From positions 51,417,186 through 51,481,185 of the forward strand of contig OX392529.1 in NCBI GenBank assembly GCA_947623455.1: 64,000 bases of DNA, written 5' to 3'. Below the pieces are notes generated by a model. That model ran no database searches, was not told where the DNA came from, and saw only the letters and a program-made list of their open reading frames with translations. Made by a program: the position numbers and the translations under genes. Every line of letters begins with the position of its first letter. The first letter of the stretch is position 1. Positions 22,387 through 33,000 of this stretch are shown one piece after another. This stretch comes from Mimachlamys varia (taxonomy: Eukaryota; Mollusca; Bivalvia; Pectinida; Pectinidae).

Positions 22387-22925
22387 ACAGTAACAAACCC
22401 CACTTACTCAAACTTGTGGGGACCTGATCAATAGGCCAAGAAATACATGGTATTCGAGAAATCCAAGGTTGGCTGAATATGTACGGTCGGGACCAAACGA
22501 ACTGTTCGGCGAATAAGGGGTATTCGAGTAAAGCAGATTCGAGAAAGTGGGATTTTACCGTACAGTAAAACCTCACATACTAGAACTCGTGGGGACACCC
22601 TGATCAATAATTGGAGGAATACATGATATTCGAGTAATCTGAGGTTGGCTGAATATGTACAAACTCTGTCCGGACCAAAACAACTATTCGAGGAATAAGG
22701 AGTATTCGAGTAAACTGGGTTCGAGAAAGTGGGGTTTTACTGTACAGTAAAACCCCACTTACTAGAACTTGTGGGGACACCCTGATCAATAGTGCAAGAA
22801 TACATGGTATTTGAGTAATATGAGTTTGGTTGAATTTGTACAGTCAGGACCAAAAATACTGTTCGACGAATAAGGGGTATTCAAGTAAACCAGGTTAGAG
22901 AAAGTGGGGTTTTATTGTACATTAA
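22387..22925. mobile_element. Three abutting MITE copies, TACAGTAAAACCCCACTT termini
   Basis: Three units of about 178 bp (22387-22563, 22563-22745, 22745-22922) each begin TACAGTAAAAC or a variant and end in GTGGGGTTTTACTGTA. Adjacent copies share the boundary sequence GTACAGTAAAA. Internal CGAGTAA and AATAAGGGGTATTCGAGTAA recur. The termini resemble Tc1/mariner-type TA-flanked MITEs; no transposase. Confidence 0.8.
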
Positions 22926-24673
22926 GCTATATTTACAAAACTACGCAAGAATTTGTATGTGATATTTAGTGACTTTGGGTAGCCTGTAGAAATCACCTTA
23001 ATGCTTTAATATCATAACTTAATGTTTACATACCAGGAATATTTGTATGGGCAACATAGGTTTGTATTACGTAGTATATAAAGGCTTTATATACCATTAT
23101 CGGACAAATATATATGCTTAAAAATCACAATCAAGATGTTGAAAAAACAGAAATAAAATGAAATTGTCAGATATGAATACAGTGCACTCCTCTTTATATC
23201 ATGTTGCATTTGTCAGAAAAAAACATGACATTAACAGGAAATGTGACATTAAGAGAAACATGTTTTTCCACTAAAGTCGCCATAACTAAAAGTAAGCTAT
23301 TCAATAAACATTCATTATGCATCAAGATGTATCAATCTATAGATAACATTATTTCATAAAAAATGTTATTACCTATATTTGACTACTTTTTTTATTTCTA
23401 TGCAAAAGTTTGTGCAAGTTGTATCTGAAATCAATGGAAATGACATCATTTTATGGATATTTTATGTTATTGGTTTTTTTTTAAAAAAACATGATATTAA
23501 GAGGAATTCATCTCAAACTACCCGGTACATGATATTAACCAAATAAAATTACATAGATTATATTGAGGGAAAAATTGTGCTTTTGAAAAACATGATATAA
23601 ACAGGAATGTGATATTAACAGGGGTAATATTAAGTGGAGTCCACTGTATTCGAGTAATTTGAGGTTGGCTGAATATGTACAAACTCTGTCCGGACCAAAA
23701 GAACTGTTTGAGGAATAAGGAGTATTCGAGTAAACTGGGTTCGAGAAAGTGGGGTTTTACTGTACAGTAAAAGCCCACTTACTAGAACTTGTGGGGACAC
23801 CCTGATCAGTAGTGCGAAGAATACATGGTATTTGAGTAATATGAGTTTGGTTGAATTTGTACAGTCAGGACCAAAAATACTGTTCGACGAATAAGGGGTA
23901 TTCAAGTAAACCAGGTTAGAGAAAGTGGGGTTTTATTGTACATTAAGCTATGTTTACAAAACTACGCAAGAATTTGTATGTGATATTTAGTGACTTTGGG
24001 TAGCCTGTAGAAATCACGTTAATGCTTTAATATCATAACTTAATGTTTACATACCAGGAATATTTGTATGGGCAACATAGGTTTGTATTACGTAGTATAT
24101 AAAGGCTTTATATACCATTATCGGACAAATATATGTGCTTAAAAATCACAATCAAGATGTTGAAAAAATAGAAATAAAATGAAATTGTCAGATATGAATA
24201 CGGTGCACTCCTCTTTATATCATGTTGCATTTGTCAGACAAAAACATGACATTAACAGGAATGTGACATTAAGAGAAACATGTTTTTCCACTAAATCTAG
24301 TGCATTCCCAGTCTCCATAACTAAAAGTAAGCTATTCAATGAACATACATTATGCATGAAGAAGCATGTATCAATCTATAGATAACATTATTTCATAAAA
24401 AAAAAATATTATTATTTGACTACTTTTTTTATTTCTTTTCAATAGTTTTTGCAAGTTGTATTTGAAATCAATGGAAATGACATCATTTTCTGGATATTTT
24501 ATGTGACTGGGCTAAAAAAAAAACATGATGTTAAGAGGAATTCACCTCAAAATACATGATATTAACCAAATAAAAGTACATAGATTATATTGAGGGGAAA
24601 ATAGTGCTTTTAAAAAACATGATATAAAGAGGAATGTGATATTAACAGGAGTGATATTAAGTGGAATCCACTG
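22627..24673. repeat. 1,020-bp tandem segmental duplication
   Basis: 22627-23646 and 23647-24673 are head-to-tail copies at a constant offset of 1,020 bp; for example CTAGAACTTGTGGGGACACC occurs in the lines starting at 22741 and 23761. Each copy holds part of the TACAGTAAAACC MITE, a unique middle and a MITE with ATGATATTAAG/AATGTGACATT motifs. Small indels separate them. Confidence 0.9.
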
Positions 24674-25187
24674 TATATTCTCTGTAAAGGTTGCAACTGA
24701 TGGGCATTTTGGTTCAACAATAACTGTCACTCCAATGTATGTTTATGTGGTGAACATTGACTTTGTGATGTTTACGTTAGAGTTTGTAAATAATGTTAAC
24801 CCGCAGTTACATGACATTTATATAATGGTTTACACATGATTTGATATTCATGATGAGTGTATCAGATGTCTAAATACACAGATCTCAAGTTTATGTGCGA
24901 GTATTGCCGATTTCTTTTTATGTAATTTAATCATATACATTGTAAAGGATATTTGTATGTGGTTATATAAATGAAAGGTACATTTCTTTTTGCAAATTGT
25001 GTAGAATGTTTAAAAATGGCATAAATAACTTTTTGTCATGAACCTATAAATCTTTTTAACATTTTGAAGAGGGTGATTTTTCCTGTCCCGATATTAACAA
25101 GTGGTTGTAGACATAGAATTTAGTGTTATTGATTTAGATTAAGAATGGCATCTTAAAAGAAATTCCATATTTGTCACCTTACATACA

Positions 25188-25503
25188 GCTTTAATATATT
25201 TTGGAGTGGGAGTTTAAGGTAGGTTTAGTTTGGTTTATAGGGTCTAGCATCCAATTAATGTAATTCATGTGTGAAGTGTATGTGTGTGCTGGCTTTGATA
25301 TATTTTGGAGTGGGAGTTTAAGGTAGGTTTAGTTTGGTTTATAGGCTTTAGGGTCCAACTAATAAAATTCATGTGTGAAGTGTATGTGTGTGCTGGCTTT
25401 AATATATTTTGGAGTGGGAGTTGAAGGTAGGTTTAGTTTGGTTTATAGGGTTTAGTGTCCAATTAATGTAATTCATGTGTGAAGTGTATGTGTGTGCTGG
25501 CAA
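25188..25503. repeat. 104-bp tandem repeat, three copies
   Basis: TTGGAGTGGGAGTTTAAGG recurs at 25201, 25305 and 25409, and each unit ends GTGTATGTGTGTGCTGG. The flanking 24840-26340 holds no exon; near 25570-25600 is a diverged composite-element 3' end (GACGGTCATCTGG). Confidence 0.9.
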
Positions 25504-26349
25504 TGAGATACTAGTGTTCCTGGTGAAAGTGCAGACTTAGTGCCAACTTTAGAGAGCTACCTCTGTCAGATATGCCCCGAGGCGCCATGACGGTCATCTG
25601 GTCACATTATTTATACTGACCCCTGTTTTATATGGAAAGTATGTCACAACAATTGTAGCAAAAATGAGTAAAACACAATCAACTTGATAATAACAGTATA
25701 TATTTCTTTATAGTTGGGACCATATATAATCACTATGACAGTTGTTTTTACGTTATTTGAGGAACATTTCATTTTCTGACAATTTGTTATAATAACTTTT
25801 CCATTTACATTGGTAGATTCAGGTCAATTAGACCTGACATTGACCTCAATTTGACCTGAATTGACATGTGTACGTCAGTTGTGTTCAAAAGTACACAATT
25901 AATCATACATTTTATTTATAAATGGCGATATTACTGCTGATATAACATGCAATGTTTTTCGTTCCATAAGAGGAGTTGAATAAAATATATTTGGCAATAT
26001 AAACATGTGATTAAGAGTTGTTTATAATGACTGGGGACAGAATATTGTACAATGCAATTCCATTCAACGTTTTGAGGATTTCCGATAGAATACAGAACAA
26101 AATCTAGACTTGTGTATCCCAAACTGAAATCAGATGGACAAATAATGGAAATAATAGCTAGGGTTGCAACAGTATACATACCCCAAGATACCATACAGAT
26201 TGTGGTGCAATGCTTACCATACAGTATATTGTCAAACTTCTTGATGGTTTCAATGTTGGCGAGAATGTAGGAAAACTTATAGTTATCAGAGTAATTGCGT
26301 TTAAATGTTTAGTGTTTAAATGCGTTTTAAATATGACTGAGGGTTATTC

Positions 26350-26750
26350 AAGGTCATGACATCCGAGTTCAAACTAGCGACTCCTCAGTCTCTTAGTTAG
26401 ACACCCAACCGCTCGACTAAAGGGAAATTTTCACTGGCCGAGGCCAGTAAGGCAATATGTACTCTCAACTTCTACACTACCCCTTCCTTTATAAAGTCCT
26501 CGACCCCCAAAACAACATCAACCCAGGTTTCAATATCACCAAGGAAGCATATCAATTTCCTATAGTTTCTACCCTTGAAGTGGTCAATATAGCATCAAAT
26601 CTATGCATATTAGTAATGAAAAACATATCTGCCCCCACTGGGGTTCAAACTAGTGACCCTTTGGTTTCTAGTTGGACACCCAACCGCTTGACTATAGGGA
26701 AATTCTCACAAGCCGAGGCTGATAAGGTGACATGTACTCTCAACTTCACA
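26350..26750 (-). mobile_element. Two tRNA-like SINE segments, minus strand
   Basis: Minus-strand tRNA-like sequences at about 26370-26460 and 26640-26745 share ACACCCAACCGCT-GACTA and GGGAAATT-TCAC. Each has GTTCAAACTAG-GAC, a degenerate B box on the reverse strand. The open frame across them is incidental. Confidence 0.5.
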
Positions 26751-27221
26751 GCAAATTGATTCAAAATATATGATATACTTTTTTAGAATTTGATAAAATC
26801 AATTGATAATTAGAGTGCCATTGGTGAACAGGAAAATAGGCAAACAAAACCATTAAATATGAGGCACAGGAAAATATGACAGTTTAATATGATATATAAC
26901 TGTAGTTAACAATGTCAAAGACTTTTATGTATAAAACATCTACTTGTACTGATATGCAATACAAGTGTACGCAATACGATCTCATGGCCATTATTTTCCA
27001 CAATGTAGCAAGCACAGTTAAATTTGCTCGAGTGCACCTTCTAAGCATGACTCGGGGTAGACTTTAACAGATTGTTGGAGCATTTTTTCACCGATTCAAG
27101 CAGTTTATTCCGAGAATCCATAACTCAATTTGAAAAGTGTTTTTCTTACTTGGAGTTTGAAATTTTCCTGTGATGATGGCCTCTAGATTTTATAAGACAA
27201 TAACGAGATATAGAGGCTATT

Positions 27222-27746
27222 CAATGGTTTCCCGTAAATATCAAATATATTTCACGAGTATGGCAGATTTTTATATTTTCACGAGTGGTAGCACGAGTGA
27301 AAATATTTTTTTAAATCTGTGAGTGAAATTTATTATATATTTAAAGGCCCAATATACGTAACTTCAGGAAATTTTTCATCAATCTGAAAAATTCTGAAAA
27401 AAAAATCAGTTGATAACCATGCAAAAATAAGCCTAAAACGAAGTAAACATCAGCGGTAACTAACTAGAAACTCCTGACAGAAAAATCCAAAGATTTGAAA
27501 ATAATTCAGGTGGGGCCCACTTCAATAACAAACCGCCGGTAGAAGACAGTCAAAATGGTCGCGTGTTTACAAATACCGAGTTTCAACTGCTGCCGTACCG
27601 GTTACCGCGTAAGAAGTCATCTTGGATATTGCTGATATCAGTTAATCTTAACTAAATCTATAAATATAAAAAGTTATTAGGTTTGATTTTTGCATCAAGT
27701 TTTGCCGAAAGTTACGTATATTGGGCCTTAAATGGGAAACCATTGA
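27222..27746. mobile_element. Inverted-repeat element interrupted by a TTAA MITE
   Basis: The outer ends are TTCAATGGTTTCCC at 27222 and GGGAAACCATTGAA at about 27733-27746. CACGAGTGG-type motifs and TTTCAC/GTGAAA occur inside. The 27345-27727 MITE sits within the right arm, so the outer element is older. Confidence 0.7.
27345..27727. mobile_element. TTAA-flanked MITE, AGGCCCAATATACGTAAC ends
   Basis: Ends are inverted repeats: AGGCCCAATATACGTAACTT and its complement. TTAA occurs on both sides, as expected for piggyBac-type insertion. Other copies: 30212-30563 and 43932-44313; an internal fragment lies at 49247-49380. Confidence 0.85.
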
Positions 27747-27924
27747 ATTTTCTTTTTATTAATTACATTTTGAGATTTCCAAAAGTCTGATTTCTTTTTA
27801 AAAATTTGCGTTTACAACTGATCGGAACAGAGATTTCAAGGCTTATAGAATATATACCAGTATACGCCACAGGATGAAGTTCTATTTTTTGTTTAAAATA
27901 TAGAGAAAATACAAAAACAAAATT

Positions 27925-28920
27925 AACAAGAGATCCCAGAGGGATCTTTGCGCCCACCATCAAATGATCTAAGTTTGTTTTTTGAAAGATGGTTCTTTTC
28001 TCTTCTTTCGATTGTCTCTTAGGTGTTGATTAAGTGTGAGCAGAGACTCTGGTGGGACACAGATGCATTTTTTTGGTTTTTTTTGTGAATTACATTGTCG
28101 TTTCCTTATTCTTAGCATAGCTAGGCACCAGGAGGAACCTACATATGAATTTGTGAAAGTTCCCTTCAGTATATTCTCAGAAATAGGGATAACAAACTTC
28201 AATTGTCAAAATCCAAGATGGCTGCCTGTCGGCCATGTTGTTTTCCGATCTGTCCAAAAATGGAATATGCACAACTAGGGACCAAGGTGAACCAACACAT
28301 GAAATTTGAGAAAGATACCTTCAGTACTTTCTTAGAAATAGCGATAACAAACTTCAATTGTCAAAATCCAAGATGGCTGCCTGTCGGCCATGTTGTTTTT
28401 GGATTGGTCCCAAAATGCAATATGCATAACTACACACCAAGGGGAACCTACACATGAAATTTGAGAAAGATCCATTCAGTACATTCTCAGAAATAGCGAT
28501 AACAAAGTTCAACTGTCAAAATCCAAGATGGCTGCCTGTCGGCCATGTTGTTTCCGGATTGGTCCAAAAATGCAATATGCATAACTAGGCACCAAGGGGA
28601 ACCTACACATGAAATTTGAGAAAGATCCATTCATGATCAGTACATTCTCAGAAATAGGGATAACAAAGTTCAAATGTCAAAATCCAAGATGGCTGCCTGT
28701 CGGCCATCTTGAATTCAGATCGGTCCCAAAATGGAATATGCACAACTAGGGACCAAGGTGAACCAACACATGAAATTTGAGAAAGATTCCTTCGGTACTT
28801 TATGAGAAATAGCGATAACAAGAATTGTTTACGGACGGACTAACGGACTAACGGACGGACGGACGACGGACCACGGACGCAGGGCGATTTGAATAGCCCA
28901 CCATCTGATGATGGTGGGCT
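27925..28920 (-). mobile_element. Composite element, GCCCACCATC family, reverse orientation
   Basis: Read on the minus strand it begins AGCCCACCATCATCAGATGG, followed by GGTCCGTCGTCCGTCC. Five or so units of about 145 bp follow (AAATCCAAGATGGCTGCC, CATGAAATTTGAGAAAGAT) and it ends GATGGTGGGCGCAAAGATCC, then CTCTGGGATCTCTTGTT. Related copies: 53511-53969 and 9480-9850. The layout resembles HINE/pearl-type Helentron derivatives. Confidence 0.75.
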
Positions 28921-29012
28921 AATAAAAATTCATTAGATATCTATTAATTTCCAAAAAACAATAAAGGTTTCAAATTTCTTTACTTTATAAGAATTGATTC
29001 TAGAATGAAAGA

Positions 29013-29128
29013 AAAAAAATATACCACACATAGTGCACAATGAGATTGGACCAAAACTTATATCATCACTAGTGATGATATAAGTTTTAGTCCAATCTCA
29101 TTGTGCACTATGTGTGTTATATTTTTTT
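29013..29128. repeat. Near-perfect palindrome, about 58-bp arms
   Basis: Symmetry centre at 29070/29071 (ATCATCACT|AGTGATGAT). Arms extend through CCAATCTCATTGTGCACTAT to poly-A/poly-T ends, with about two mismatches. No spacer. It lies about 450 bp beyond the CACYBP 3' end. Confidence 0.9.
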
Positions 29129-29581
29129 TTCTTTTAGTGATGATGTAAGTTTTATGAAATTGATATTTTCTGATATTTCACTGAAAAAATGTAATAAAAC
29201 ACATTTTTGATACAACAATGATGCTAAAAACAAGACAAACAATTAGTAGGTACAATGTATTGAAATTTATACAGTAAAATGTCACATATTTTGGAGGAAA
29301 AATCAATTGGAACACATTTCTTTACAGTGCTTTGGTTTTTGGGGGTTTTTTCTTCGAGATGTTAAAAATTATTAAAATGTTAATGAACAATGCACTACGA
29401 CTGAGGAAAATTGATGACAATCATTTAAGTGAACTCCTGTTAACAGCTGACAGGAGACTTTGATAATACATGATCACTGACAAGTGACAAATTGTTACAG
29501 ACATTCTGAGTATGTTGAAATTAACGGTAAGCACGATTGGATAACACATAACCAGGCAAATTTACAGGATAAGAAGAAAAT

Positions 29582-29587
29582 TTTATT
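29582..29587 (-). terminator. Candidate CACYBP poly(A) signal
   Basis: AATAAA on the minus strand (TTTATT on plus), about 455 nt past the CACYBP stop. If used, the 3'UTR includes both copies of the 141-bp duplication. Usage is inferred. Confidence 0.5.
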
Positions 29588-29789
29588 TGTTGTATTAAAT
29601 ATTTTTTGTTAATTTCAGTTTAAGATTAAAATCTGATATGGATAACATTGATAATTTCACTTCTCCAATGAAAAGGGGAGATAATCAACCTTGAAAAAAA
29701 TTCAAGTTTCTCTGTACATGTATCGCACAACAAAGTGTTTGAAAAATTGAGTTCACTGCACAACTGACGAATGTAAATTGTATTCCTTT

Positions 29790-30062
29790 GGATACTACAC
29801 ATATTATTTTAAGAACATTGTCAATAGTACAAACAATATCTTTAATGATCAGCGTCCTTCTTGTTCGGTTGACTGAAAAAATCGGAAATAGGCACCGTAC
29901 AGATTTAGACGACACTCTGCTTGTTGCTTTGGATACTTCACATATTATTTTAAGAACATTGTCAATAGTACAAACAATATCTTTAATGAGCGTCCTTCTT
30001 GTTCGGCTGATTGAAAAATCGGAACTAGACACCGTACAGATTTAGACGACACTCTGCTTGTT
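29790..30062. repeat. 141-bp tandem duplication of CACYBP stop/3'UTR
   Basis: GGATACT-CACATATTATTTT recurs at 29790 and 29931. Both copies end with TTTAGACGACACTCTGCTTG, the reverse complement of the last CACYBP codons and stop. The inner copy (29931-30062) holds the real stop at 30042-30044; the outer copy holds a duplicate at about 29901-29903. Minor substitutions and a 3-nt indel separate them. Confidence 0.92.
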
Positions 30063-33000
30063 GCGAGACTCCGTCCAGGCTTTAGTGATGTTCTTTTTCA
30101 TTTCGTCGTCTCCGTCATCATACATCTGCTTCAACATGTCCATAAGGGAGTCATTCGGGTCTTTGGTGTCATCCGCCTTGGGTCTAGGTAAACAAATTAA
30201 ATAATTGTTAAAGGCCCAATATATGTAACTTTCGGCAAAACTTGAAGCGAAAATCAAGCCTTATAACTTTTTATTATTATCAATTTAGTTAAGATGAATT
30301 CTTTTGCAGTAACCGGTACAGCAGCAGTTGAAACTTTGTATTTGTAAACACGCTTCCATATTTAACTGTCTTTTAACTTCAGCTTGTTGTTGAAGTGGGC
30401 CTCACCTGAATCATTTTTAATTTTTCAGATTTTTCTGTCAAGAGTTTCTTGTTAGTTACCGCTCAGCTTTACTTCATTTTAAGAGTATTTTTGCATGGTT
30501 ATTAACTGGATTTTTTTTCAGAATTTTTCAGAAAAATTTCCTGAAGTTACGTATATTGGGCCTTTAACAAAAATACAACTTCCTAGTCTGTTTGCGATGG
30601 CAATGAAATGTGGTAAAAAGTACATTATTATCCAGGTTATAATCCAATTAAACATTAAATACTAGTACAGAAAATAGGAGAAATATTTAATGGGTGTTTA
30701 TTCATTAAAATATTTTGTCATTAAAACAAAGATACCCAATGGGCCTGTACAAATCACTTCTTACGTACAAAAACAAAACTTAGTGACCTAAAATATGGGT
30801 CACTTATCAGATCTGATTAACCAGGCTTCATATCATTACTCCACTCATGTTTTATCTTCATTGAAAGTTTTTCCTTTATTCTTACAGAAAATTTGTTTAA
30901 AAGATTTTTAACTGATTTTACTAAGGTGACTTTTAAAGTTGATCTAGGTCAATAATTTGATGTGCCTTCATCGCATCAAGGTACTAGCACACTATAATTC
31001 TTTTAGGCCTTTTCTTTAAAGTTATTTATAGGTTTAAACCCCTGTGATGAGAAAATCACACCCTTGAGAGTAAGAAAGGGGAATCTCAACCCACGAGGAA
31101 AGATTCTTGAGTTGCAAAACACTCTGAAAAACCTTGTTTAAAATTGCCATCTTAAGAATCTCCCCCTACCGCCTAACCCCACCACTCAGGTTGAGATTCC
31201 CCTTTTTCAGCCCCAAAGAAATGAGAGATTCTCTTATTATTGCATAATCTGACATGACCCTTTGGACAAGGTAAGTTCAAACATACTTTTTATTGTCGGA
31301 TGCCTTTTTCTCCCGTTCTGTAACATAAGGCCAAGTCTTGACTGCTTTTTTCTTCAACATCACAAGGACGCTGTTAGTTTTCACCTACAAAAACAAGGCA
31401 CAACATCACTAGGACGCTGTTAGTTTTCACCTACAAATACAACACATAACTCTTACAAAATATGTCTTCCCAGTTCTGAACTACACTAACGTTTGCTTTA
31501 ACTCATTCACCCCTGAAGACACATTTGAACCCTTCCGATTCAAAGGATGGAAAAGTCCATTACAACATTTCAGGGGTGAATGAGTTAAGGGCATCAACAA
31601 GTAAAGCAATATTACGATAGATGGAACTCTTCAAATAGGAGGGGATAAAAGAGTACTCGCTGGGGCAACACATATAAAAATATGACAGCGCCTACACATA
31701 CAAATACGGGGTCTCTCTTGAAAGTGTCTATACAAGCGTCTTCAAGCAGAAAATATCTTTTAAAATACTGAATTGAGTAAGCGACATCAGAAGATATGTT
31801 GTTGATATGTTCATAATACACCTCAACACCAATCCTGAACTTGATATTTGTGATATACTTGTGAAAGAATCCATCATTACATCAATCTATAAATATTTCA
31901 ATATACAGTCAACTTCGTTTATAACGAATTACTGGGGACCATGAAAAACATTTCGCTATATTAGGAATTCGCTTTTTCCGATAGCCTGGTTTTACGTATA
32001 AGCAATGATAAGACATACAAATGTTCAAAAGTAACGACATGAGTTTATTTTAAATTGATAGGTGTATATGAGTACCCAGGTGACCTATTCAAACGCACCG
32101 CCAACTCGTAGTCACAAAACCGAGAAAAGTGAACACAAAACGTAGCTTTGTTTTGATTGGAATTTGTGTCGACCCAGGTCATTATTTCGTTATTACAGGT
32201 AAAAATGTGGATGGGGACTGCAAAACAATTTTGTTGTTTCAGTTAATTCGCTATTTCAGACTTCGTTGTTTCAGTAAAACAATACATAAGATATATAAGA
32301 GTGGTAATCATGGCCTTTAAATTTTTTCGTTGTTGCCGAAATTTCGTTGTTTCCGACTTCGTTATTTTCAAGTTGACTGTATCTGTAAAATTTACCTTGA
32401 AGGAGCTCTCCTCTGGGACTATTTCCTCCATCAGGTTTGCTATGTGCCACTCGTGATTTTTGTTTTTCAATTCTCTTACTTGCAGTCGTATTGATCTACA
32501 GAATAAAAGAATATTACCTGGAGAGCAGATTTACAAAGTATTTGACAAGTATACAACGACTTGATCATCCTTGGGCCTACAAATGTAGATCTAGAGTACA
32601 CAAGTTTAACCAATAATGGTCATTGGCACTACCCCATTCCCTGCTCTTGGCTCAATACTGGTCAGTTGTGAAAATATAAGAACATTTCTTACCTACTACT
32701 ACAGTATGCACAAAGGACTGTAGACTAATTATGTATGGAGCATCCCTGGGCCAAAGGAATTCAATGACGTACAATTGTGATGTTTAGCTTAAGGTATATG
32801 AGGGAAAAAACTGCATTTAATGGAATACTGGCAAGCTAGTTTTTCAGTGATGCTTTATAACCAGGGGCTAGCTCACTCTAGGTAATTGTAACAGTTTGGT
32901 TTGGTTTTGTTAGCAGCTATGGTCATTTAAGAACATGCCAGGTTTAGAAGTCAGTGGAGGAAAGCCGTAGTTTGGGGAGAAACACTACTGACCTACGGTC

